Shown here one piece after another: positions 21,053 through 34,699 of a stretch of DNA of 64,000 bases (its first letter is position 1; the number at the start of each line of letters is the position of its first letter). This stretch comes from Rhynochetos jubatus (taxonomy: Eukaryota > Chordata > Aves > Eurypygiformes > Rhynochetidae): positions 124,001 through 188,000 of the forward strand of contig CM050666.1 of the NCBI GenBank assembly GCA_027574665.1, written 5' to 3'. Made by a program: the position numbers and the translations under genes. The notes beneath the pieces were generated by a model. It searched no databases. It was not told the DNA's origin and saw only the letters and a program-made list of their open reading frames with translations.

Positions 21053-21719
21053 GTAAGTGGGGAGCGGGCAGGGGCGGGGGCGTGTGGAGCTGGAAATTTT
21101 GCTCTGCCGGAGACATCCCTGAGCTGGAAATTTTGCTCTGCCGGAGACATCCCTGCGTTGTGAGACAGCGGGGCTGGATTGGGAGCGGCGGGGGTGGGGG
21201 GGCGCGGAGGTGTGCGGTTTTTTTTTTCTTCTTTCTGACTCTCTTTCTCCAGCCGCAGGCTGGCCGGGCAGCGCCGGGGTTGTGGGGTGGGGGGGGCGGG
21301 GCGGCGGGGGGGTGGGGCGCGGAGGTGCGCGGGGTTTTTTTTCTTCTTTCTGTGTCTTTCTCCGGCCGCAGGCTTGCCGGGCAGCGCCGGAGTTGTGGGA
21401 GCAGCGGGGGGGGCGGATGGGGGGCGGCCGCGGAGGTGTCCTTTTTTTTTTTCTTCTTTGTGTCTCTCTTCCTCCGGCCGCAGGCTGGCCGAGCAGCGTC
21501 GGGGTTGGGGTGAGAGCGGGCCACGGGGGTGCTTACCCGAGGTTCGGGACTGCTAAGGCCCCCCCCTTGCCAGGGGAGACGTGGCGGCCCTGGTGCACAG
21601 CACCCCGGCGACGGGTCTCCCTCGGCGGCGCCGGGAGCAGGCAGTGCCGGCCCTGCCCACGTGCCGCAGGGTGGCTGCGCCTTGGGGAGCCTCAAAGCCC
21701 CTCGATGCTCTTCTTGCAG
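21053..21719 (+). repeat. Intron 1 of copy 6 (three modules, short G spacer)
   Basis: Same arrangement as copy 5, with GCGCGGGG instead of GTGCGGGG in the second module. Acceptor at 21719. Confidence 0.78.
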
Positions 21720-21784
21720 GCTCTGCCCCACCCTGTCCCTCCCTGTGCACCCTGTCAGCGCAAGAGCAGCTGAAGGCCCAAGGC

Positions 21785-23683
<1,899 letters not shown>

Positions 23684-23915
23684 TGAAGGGACAAAGCTCG
23701 ATGTCCTCAGCGTGGATCTGTTGGAGAACGTCCCTTTGCCCCTGGATTGGAATGACTGGAGCAGTGTGGCAGCCCTCTTCTGAGAGGCCCGTCAGCATTT
23801 GAAAGCCCACGCAGGCTCCTTTTTAGGGGGGTGGGGTGTCCCGAGGCCAGCAAGCAAGGGCCATGTCTCTGGGGGGGGCTTTGGGGATAGATAGGTGATG
23901 TTGAAAGAGGTTTGT

Positions 23916-23921
23916 TATAAA
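23916..23921 (+). terminator. Putative polyadenylation signal TATAAA, copy 6
   Basis: Identical context to copy 1, with GT-rich downstream sequence. Confidence 0.55.
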
Positions 23922-23938
23922 TCTTTGTGGTTGTAAAT

Positions 23939-25253
23939 CTTGATCACTTGGTTGTCCTCTGTTTTTCTGGTTTGGGGCCTCTGTGTGGAGGCTGAAATAG
24001 GGCAGAGATGCACGTGCCATTGCACCTTTGCCAGGGAAAGTTATCTCTAAGTTTTGACAAAGCAAGAAACGGTCCGTTTGCCTCCTTCTTTCCCTCCAGC
24101 GCTGCCCGTCTGTGTCTGACGCCCTCCCCTGTGGGTAGGGGACATCTCACCAGCCCAGCCCCGGTCCGTGGGTGCTACCCACCCCCGTGCGCGGCGGCAC
24201 GGCAATTCCCCGAGGGGAAACCGAGGCGCAAAGCACCGCCTGCATGGCGATGGTTAGCCAGCAGCTGTGCGGCACGAGGGTGGCCCAGTGTCCTGGGAGC
24301 TGCTGCCAACGCCTGGCGCATCCTTCCTACGAGGAGCTCCTGGGGGTGATGACAGGCCGTTGGGCAGGGTCATTGCTCACCCGCGGGGGCCAGGCAGAAC
24401 CCCCCGGCACCCCCAGCGTCGTCCCTTTGGGCCTTTTGTGGGACTTGATTGAATCGTTCCCTCTTGGGGCTTGTCTAGGGGTTTTGCGCCCGCTTTTCCA
24501 GAAGCTCCCTCCTCTCCCGTGAGCTTTGCAAGTTGGGGGTCGTCGCCGGGACGAGGTAAGGGACGGCCGGACAGCCGCGGTGGCAGAAAGCGGCGGGGGG
24601 AGGGGCGCTGCCGAGGGAGGGCTCAGCCGGGCGGCCCGTGCAAAGCCGGCTGTCAGGAGCGGGAGGTTTGCCCGGGGGAGGGCTCGGTTTTGTTCTTGGA
24701 GCTTTCTTCTCTAGGCGCAGTTTCATCTTTACTGATTGCATCGGGACTTTTGTCCGTTGGAGGCCCCCCCCCGCTCCCCGCTCGCTGCACCCGGCGTTCC
24801 TGGGATGGGATCCTCGTTCCCTGCCAGCACAGGAGCTGGCCCGGCTGGGGGGTGACACTGGGGAGCAGGCACCTGAACGCGGCTGTGGCTGCCCCCAGCC
24901 TTGTTTTGGGGGCAAAAAGCCTGTGCTGCGGGAGCGGGGCGGGTAGTCCCGCCGCGCCGCGCTCGCGCCGCGCTCATGCCCGGCCGGGGCCGGCAGCCGC
25001 GTTCAAAGGCTGCAGCCGCGGAGCTCGGCGCCGGCGCTTGCCGGGGCCGGGCCGGGGCCGGGGCCGGGCCGCGCGCACCCGGTTGCGCTCGCGGGCGCCG
25101 CGAGCCCTGGGCTGCCGGTTGGACGGTTGGCGGCGCGAGGCCACAGCTAACGGAAGCTGGACTCCGCCGGCCGGCGCTGAGGGAGCGTGTGCTTGCGCTG
25201 GGTCCGCTGGTCGCCGAGAACCGTTTGAGGGGTAGCAGCAGAGTGACCGCCAG
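23939..25253 (+). promoter_or_regulatory. Spacer, CpG promoter and exon 1 of copy 7
   Basis: Same layout; GC box and full GGGGCC tract present, donor GTAAGT at 25254, followed by the shortest intron 1 of the array. Confidence 0.62.
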
Positions 25254-25786
25254 GTAAGTGGGGAGCGGGCAGGGGCGGGGGCGTGTGGAGCTGGAAATTT
25301 TGCTCTGCCGGAGACATCCCTGCGTTGTGAGACAGCGGGGCTGGATTGGGAGCGGCAGGGGTGGGGGGGGCGGCGGGGGGTGGGGCGCGGAGGTGTGCGG
25401 GGTTTTTTTTCTTCTTTCTGTGTCTTTCTCCGGCCGCAGGCTTGCCGGGCAGCGCCGGAGTTGTGGGAGCAGCGGGGGGGCGGATGGGGGGCGGCCGCGG
25501 AGGTGTCCTTTTTTTTTTTCTTCTTTGTGTCTCTCTTCCTCCGGCCGCAGGCTGGCCGAGCAGCGTCGGGGTTGGGGTGAGAGCGGGCCACGGGGGTGCT
25601 TACCCGAGGTTCGGGACTGCTAAGGCCCCCCCCTTGCCAGGGGAGACGTGGCGGCCCTGGTGCACAGCACCCCGGCGATGGGTCTCCCTCGGCGGCGCCG
25701 GGAGCAGGCAGTGCCGGCCCTGCCCACGTGCCGCAGGGTGGCTGCGCCTTGGGGAGCCTCAAAGCCCCTCGATGCTCTTCTTGCAG
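25254..25786 (+). repeat. Intron 1 of copy 7 (two modules, single 34-bp unit)
   Basis: One polypyrimidine/CAG module and one of the two 34-bp repeats have been lost, shortening the intron to 533 bp. The true acceptor at 25786 and two upstream CAG modules remain. Confidence 0.78.
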
Positions 25787-25851
25787 GCTCTGCCCCACCC
25801 TGTCCCTCCCTGTGCACCCTGTCAGCGCAAGAGCAGCTGAAGGCCCAAGGC

Positions 25852-27746
<1,895 letters not shown>

Positions 27747-27978
27747 TGAAGGGACAAAGCTCGATGTCCTCAGCGTGGATCTGTTGCAGAACGTCCCTTT
27801 GCCCCTGGATTGGAATGACTGGAGCAGTGTGGCAGCCCTCTTCTGAGAGGCCCGTCAGCATTTGAAAGCCCACGCAGGCTCCTTTTTAGGGGGGTGGGGT
27901 GTCCCGAGGCCAGCAAGCAAGGGCCATGTCTCTGGGGGGGGCTTTGGGGATAGATAGGTGATGTTGAAAGAGGTTTGT

Positions 27979-27984
27979 TATAAA
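27979..27984 (+). terminator. Putative polyadenylation signal TATAAA, copy 7
   Basis: Identical context to copy 1, with GT-rich downstream sequence. Confidence 0.55.
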
Positions 27985-28001
27985 TCTTTGTGGTTGTAAA
28001 T

Positions 28002-29074
28002 CTTGATCACTTGGTTGTCCTCTGTTTTTCTGGTTTGGGGCCTCTGTGTGGAGGCTGAAATAGGGCAGAGATGCACGTGCCATTGCACCTTTGCCAGGGA
28101 AAGTTATCTCTAAGTTTTGACAAAGCAAGAAACGGTCCGTTTGCCTCCTTCTTTCCCTCCAGCGCTGCCCGTCTGTGTCTGACGCCCTCCCCTGTGGGTA
28201 GGGGACATCTCACCAGCCCAGCCCCGGTCCGTGGGTGCTACCCACCCCCGTGCGCGGCGGCACGGCAATTCCCCGAGGGGAAACCGAGGCGCAAAGCACC
28301 GCCTGCATGGCGATGGTTAGCCAGCAGCTGTGCGGCACGAGGGTGGCCCAGTGTCCTGGGAGCTGCTGCCAACGCCTGGCGCATCCTTCCTACGAGGAGC
28401 TCCTGGGGGTGATGACAGGCCATTGGGCAGGGTCATTGCTCACCCGCGGGGGCCAGGCAGAACCCCCCGGCACCCCCAGCGTCGTCCCTTTGGGCCTTTT
28501 GTGGGACTTGATTGAATCGTTCCCTCTTGGGGCTTGTCTAGGGGTTTTGCGCCCGCTTTTCCAGAAGCTCCCTCCTCTCCCGTGAGCTTTGCAAGTTGGG
28601 GGTCGTCGCCGGGACGAGGTAAGGGACGGCCGGACAGCCGCGGTGGCAGAAAGCGGCGGGGGGAGGGGCGCTGCCGAGGGAGGGCTCAGCCGGGCGGCCC
28701 GTGCAAAGCCGGCTGTCAGGAGCGGGAGGTTTGCCCGGGGGAGGGCTCGGTTTTGTTCTTGGAGCTTTCTTCTCTAGGCGCAGTTTCATCTTTACTGATT
28801 GCATCGGGACTTTTGTCCGTTGGAGGCCCCCCCCCGCTGCCCGCTCGCTGCACCCGGCGTTCCTGGGATGGGATCCTCGTTCCCTGCCAGCACAGGAGCT
28901 GGCCCGGCTGGGGGGTGACACTGGGGAGCAGGCACCTGAACGCGGCTGTGGCTGCCCCCAGCCTTGTTTTGGGGGCAAAAAGCCTGTGCTGCGGGAGCGG
29001 GGCGGGTAGTCCCACCGCGCCGCGCTCGCGCCGCGCTCATGCCCGGCCAGGGCCGGCAGCCGCATTCAAAGGCT
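28002..29074 (+). pseudogene. Truncated eighth unit: spacer and 5' part of a CpG promoter/exon 1, fused to satellite
   Basis: The sequence follows the normal unit through the GC box (about 29000-29006) and ends at AAAGGCT (29074), where other units continue GCAGCCGCGG. The rest of exon 1, the introns and all coding exons are missing. Compared with other units, four C-G dinucleotides have become C-A at 28432, 29014, 29049 and 29064, three of them within 65 bases of the junction. This pattern fits methylated-CpG decay on the opposite strand. Confidence 0.85.
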
Positions 29075-29103
29075 CTAAAGCAGCACTGTAATGCGAGCAA
29101 ACA

Positions 29104-29575
29104 GAAAGAGTTAGGAGAGAATTTCTTGTCCCTTCTTGCTGCGCCTTTGCAGAGCACTGCGTGCCAGAGCAGCCGGACCGCTGTGTTGCTTGCAATCTCC
29201 AGTTCCAACAGTGCCACAGTTCCTCGGCAACAGAAAGAGCTAGGAAGGAATTGCTTACCCTGTTTTCTCTCGCTGTGCTCTAGCAGTTCGTTCCCTTTTC
29301 GGCAGAGCGCGGGACCGCTTGCAAAGCTTAGAAACAAACCTCTCCCTTTTCCTCCTAAAGGGAAAGAGCTACGAGAGAATTTCTTAGGGAAACCTTGTTT
29401 GTTTTGGCAGAGCACTGCATGCCTCTTAAGACAGAGCTCTGTATGCCCGGGAAAGTCGAAATCCACAGGGTCACCTTCTCTGTGCTAACAGGCTCGGAGA
29501 GGCTCGAATGCACGGCTCGTTGAAGCGTCTGCCCGAACACAGACATCTGAAGCAGCACTTTATTGCGACCAAACA
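29104..29575 (+). repeat. Representative 472-bp period showing three ~129-bp subunits plus an 85-bp linker
   Basis: The motif GAAAGAG followed by (T/C)TA(G/C)GA and an AATT(T/G)CTTA-type block starts at 29104, 29233 and 29362, exactly 129 bp apart. The next period begins at 29576. Subunits 1 and 3 also share GCAGAGCACTGC at the same offset (45 bases) and similar ends (CCACAG...CTCGGCAACA and CCACAGGG...GTGCTAACA). The middle subunit is more diverged. The last 85 bp (29491-29575) has no counterpart in the subunits. Confidence 0.82.
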
Positions 29576-32500
29576 GAAAGAGTTAGGAGAGAATTTCTTG
29601 TCCCTTCTTGCTGCGCCTTTGCAGAGCACTGCGTGCCAGAGCAGCCGGATCGCTGTGTTGCTTGCAATCTCCAGTTCCAACAGTGCCACAGTTCCTCGGC
29701 AACAGAAAGAGCTAGGAAGGAATTGCTTACGCTGTTTTCTCTCGCTGTGCTCTAGCAGTTCGTTCCCTTTTCGGCAGAGCGCGGGACCGCTTGCAAAGCT
29801 TAGAAACAAACCTCTCCCTTTTCCTCCAAAAGGGAAAGAGCTACGAGAGAATTTCTTAGGGAAACTTTGTTTGTTTTGGCAGAGCACTGCCTGCCTCTTA
29901 AGACAGAGCTCTGTATCCCCGGGAAAGTCGAAATCCACAGGGTCACCTTCTCTGTGCTAACAGGCTCGGAGAGGCTCGAATGCGCGGCTCGTTGAAGCGT
30001 CTGCCCGAACACGGACATCTAAAGCAGCACTGTAATGCGACCAAACAGAAAGAGTTAGGAGAGAATTTCTTGTCCCTTCTTGCTGCGCCTTTGCAGAGCA
30101 CTGCGTGCCAGAGCAGCCGGACCGCTGTGTTGCTTGCAATCTCCAGTTCCAAGAGTGCCACAGTTCCTCGGCAACAGAAAGAGCTAGGAAGGAATTGCTT
30201 ACGCTGTTTTCTCTCGCTGTGCTCTAGCAGTTCGTTCCCTTTTCGGCAGAGCGCGGGACTGCTTGCAAAGCTTAGAAACAAACCTCTCCCTTTTCCTCCA
30301 AAAGGGAAAGAGCTACGAGAGAATTTCTTAGCGAAACCTTGTTTGTTTTGGCAGAGCACTGCATGCCTCTTAAGACAGAGCTCTGTATCCCCGGGAAAGT
30401 CGAAATCCACAGGGTCACCTTCTCTGTGCTAACAGGCTCGGAGAGGCTCGAATGCGCGGCTCGTTGAAGCGTCTGCCCGAACACGGACATCTGAAGCAGC
30501 ACTGTAATGCGACCAAACAGAAAGAGTTAGGAGAGAATTTCTTGTCCCTTCTTGCTGCGCCTTTGCAGAGCACTGCGTGCCAGAGCAGCCGGACCGCTGT
30601 GTTGCTTGCAATCTCCAGTTCCAACAGTGCCACAGTTCCTTGGCAACAGAAAGAGCTAGGAAGGAATTGCTTACGCTGTTTTCTCTCGCTGTGCTCTAGC
30701 AGTTCATTCCCTTTTCGGCAGAGCGCGGGACCGCTTGCAAAGCTTAGAAACAAACCTCTCCATTTTCCTCCAAAAGGGAAAGAGCTACGAGAGAATTTCT
30801 TAGGGAAATCTTGTTTGTTTTGGCAGAGCACTGCATGCCTCTTAAGACAGAGCTCTGTATCCCCGGGAAAGTCAAAATCCACAGGGTCACCTTCTCTGTG
30901 CTAACAGGCTCGGAGAGGCTCGAATGCGCGGCTCGTTGAAGCGTCTGCCCGAACAAGGACATCTGAAGCAGCACTGTAATGCGACCAAAGAAAAAGAGTT
31001 AGGAGAGAATTTCTTGTCCCTTCTTGCTGCGCCTTTGCAGAGCACTGCGTGCCAGAGCAGCCGGACCGCTGTGTTGCTTGCAATCTCCAGTTCCAAGAGT
31101 GCCACAGTTCCTCGGCAACAGAAAGAGCTAGGAAGGAATTGCTTACGCTGTTTTCTCTCGCTGTGCTCTAGCAGTTCGTTCCCTTTTCGGCAGAGCGCGG
31201 GACCGCTCGCAAAGCTTAGAAACAAACCTCTCCCTTTTCCTCCAAAAGGGAAAGAGCTACGAGAGAATTTCTTAGGGAAACCTTGTTTGTTTTGGCAGAG
31301 CACTGCATGCCTCTTAAGACAGAGTTCTGCATCCCCGGGAAGGTCGAAATCCACAGGGTCACCTTCTCTGTGCTAACAGGCTCGGAGAGGCTCGAATGCG
31401 CGGCTCGTTGAAGCGTCTGCCCGAACACGGACATCTAAAGCAGCACTTTAATGCGACCAAACAGAAAGAGTTAGGAGAGAATTTCTTGTCCCTTCTTGCT
31501 GCGCCTTTGCAGAGCACTGCGTGCCAGAGCAGCCGGACCGCTGTGTTGCTTGCAATCTCCAGTTCCAACAGTGCCACAGTTCCTCGGCAACAGAAAGAGC
31601 TAGGAAGGAATTGCTTACGCTGTTTTCTCTCACTGTGCTCTAGCAGTTCGTTCCCTTTTCGGCAGAGCGCGGGACCGCTTGCAAAGCTTAGAAACAAACC
31701 TCTCCCTTTTCCTCCAAAAGGGAAAGAGCTACGAGAGAATTTCTTAGGGAAACCTTGTTTGTTTTGGCAGAGCACTGCATGCCTCTTAAGACAGAGCTCT
31801 GTATCCCCGGGAAAGTCGAAATCCACAGGGTCACCTTCTCTGTGCTAACAGGCTCGGAGAGGCTCGAATGCGCGGCTCGTTGAAGCGTCTGCCCGAACAC
31901 GGCCATCTAAAGCAGCACTGTAATGCGAGCAAACAGAAAGAGTTAGGAGAGAATTTCTTGTCCCTTCTTGCTGCGCCTTTGCAGAGCACTGCGTGCCAGA
32001 GCAGCCGGACCGCTGTGTTGCTTGCAATCTCCAGTTCCAAGAGTGCCACAGTTCCTCGGCAACAGAAAGAGCTAGGAAGGAATTGCTTACGCTGTTTTCT
32101 CTCGCTGTGCTCTAGCAGTTCGTTCCCTTTTCGGCAGAGCGCGGGACCGCTTGCAAAGCTTAGAAACAAACCTCTCCCTTTTCCTCCAAAAGGGAAAGAG
32201 CTAGGGGAGAATTTCTTAGGGAAACCTTGTTTGTTTTGGCAGAGCACTGCATGCCTCTTAAGACAGAGCTCTGGATTCCCGGGAAGGTCGAAATCCACAG
32301 GGTCACCTTCTCTGTGCTAACAGGCTCGGAGAGGCTCGAATGCGCGGCTCGTTGAAGCGTCTGCCCGAACACGGACATCTAAAGCAGCACTGTAATGCGA
32401 CCAAACAGAAAGAGTTAGGAGAGAATTTCTTGTCCCTTCTTGCTGCGCCTTTGCAGAGCACTGCGTGCCAGAGCAGCCGGATCGCTGTGTTGCTTGCAAT

Positions 32501-34699
32501 CTCCAGTTCCAAGAGTGCCACAGTTCCTCGGCAACAGAAAGAGCTAGGAAGGAATTGCTTACGCTGTTTTCTCTCGCTGTGCTCTAGCAGTTCGTTCCCT
32601 TTTCGGCAGAGCGCGGGACCGCTTGCAAAGCTTAGAAACAAACCTCTCCCTTTTCCTCCAAAAGGGAAAGAGCTATGAGAGAATTTCTTAGGGAAACCTT
32701 GTTTGTTTTGGCAGAGCACTGCATGCCTCTTAAGACAGAGCTCTGTATCCCCGGGAAAGTCGAAATCCACAGGGTCACCTTCTCTGTGCTAACAGGCTCG
32801 GAGAGGCTCGAATGCACGGCTCGTTGAAGCGTCTGCCCGAACACGGACATCTGAAGCAGCACTTTAATGCGACCAAACAGAAAGAGTTAGGAGAGAATTT
32901 CTTGTCCCTTCTTGCTGCGCCTTTGCAGAGCACTGCGTGCCAGAGCAGCCGGACCGCTGTGTTGCTTGCAATCTCCAGTTCCAAGAGTGCCACAGTTCCT
33001 CGGCAACAGAAAGAGCTAGGAAGGAATTGCTTACGCTGTTTTCTCTCGCTGTGCTCTAGCAGTTCGTTCCCTTTTCGGCAGAGCGCGGGACCGCTTGCAA
33101 AGCTTAGAAACAAACCTCTCCCTTTTCCTCCAAAAGGGAAAGAGCTAGGAGAGAATTTCTTAGGGAAACCTTGTTTGTTTTGGCAGAGCACTGCATGCCT
33201 CTTAAGACAGAGCTCTGTATCCCCAGGAAAGTCGAAATCCACAGGGTCACCTTCTCTGTGCTAACAGGCTCGGAGAGGCTCGAATGCGCGGCTCGTTGAA
33301 GCGTCTGCCCGAACACGGACATCTGAAGCAGCACTTTAATGCGACCAAACAGAAAGAGTTAGGAGAGAATTTCTTGTCCCTTCTTGCTGCGCCTTTGCAG
33401 AGCACTGCGTGCCAGAGCAGCCGGACCGCTGTGTTGCTTGCAATCTCCAGTTCCAAGAGTGCCACAGTTCCTCGGCAACAGAAAGAGCTAGGAAGGAATT
33501 GCTTACGCTGTTTTCTCTCGCTGTGCTCTAGCAGTTCGTTCCCTTTTCGGCAGAGCGCGGGACTGCTTGCAAAGCTTAGAAACAAAGCTCTCCCTTTTCC
33601 TCCAAAAGGGAAAGAGCTACGAGAGAATTTCTTAGGGAAACCTTGTTTGTTTTGGCAGAGCACTGCCTGCCTCTTAAGACAGAGCTCTGGATCCCCGGGA
33701 AGGTCGAAATCCACAGGGTCACCTTCTCTGTGCTAACAGGCTCGGAGAGGCTCGAATGCGCGGCTCGTTGAAGCGTCTGCCCGAACACGGACATCTGAAG
33801 CAGCACTGTAATGCGACCAAACAGAAAGAGTTAGGAGAGAATTTCTTGTCCCTTCTTGCTGCGCCTTTGCAGAGCACTGCGTGCCAGAGCAGCCGGATGG
33901 CTGTGTTGCTTGCAATCTCCAGTTCCAAGAGTGCCACAGTTCCTCGGCAACAGAAAGAGCTAGGAAGGAATTGCTTACGCTGTTTTCTCTCGCTGTGCTC
34001 TAGCAGTTCGTTCCCTTTTCGGCAGAGCGCGGGACCGCTTGCAAAGCTTAGAAACAAACCTCTCCCTTTTCCTCCAAAAGGGAAAGAGCTAGGGGAGAAT
34101 TTCTTAGGGAAACCTTGTTTGTTTTGGCAGAGCACTGCATGCCTCTTAAGACAGAGCTCTGTATCCCCGGGAAAGTCGAAATCCACAGGGTCACCTTCTC
34201 TGTGCTAACAGGCTCGGAGAGGCTCGAATGCACGGCTCGTTGAAGCGTCTGCCCGAACACGGACATCTGAAGCAGCACTTTAATGCGACCAAACAGAAAG
34301 AGTTAGGAGAGAATTTCTTGTCCCTTCTTGCTGCGCCTTTGCAGAGCACTGCGTGCCAGAGCAGCCGGATGGCTGTGTTGCTTGCAATCTCCAGTTCCAA
34401 GAGTGCCACAGTTCCTCGGCAACAGAAAGAGCTAGGAAGGAATTGCTTACGCTGTTTTCTCTCGCTGTGCTCTAGCAGTTCGTTCCCTTTTCGGCAGAGC
34501 GCGGGACCGCTTGCAAAGCTTAGAAACAAACCTCTCCCTTTTCCTCCAAAAGGGAAAGAGCTATGAGAGAATTTCTTAGGGAAACCTTGTTAGTTTTGGC
34601 AGAGCACTGCATGCCTCTTAAGACAGAGCTCTGTATCCCCGGGAAAGTCGAAATCTACAGGGTCACCTTCTCTGTGCTAACAGGCTCGGAGAGGCTCGA

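Noticed and set aside
29215-29235. Possible RFX X-box (GTTCCTCGGCAAC) in the satellite, of interest because RFX factors act with FOXJ1
   Set aside because: Only the right half (GGCAAC) fits; the left half has two mismatches to GTNRCC.
29283-29310. CENP-B-box-like TTCGTTCCCTTTTCGG in the satellite
   Set aside because: Spacing is two bases too long and the central A and final CGGG of the consensus (TTCGnnnnAnnCGGG) are not met.
29494-29510. Pol III B-box-like GGCTCGAATGC in each monomer
   Set aside because: Two mismatches to GGTTCGANTCC, no A box at a suitable distance and no tRNA cloverleaf; also no T-run terminator placed for a short transcript.
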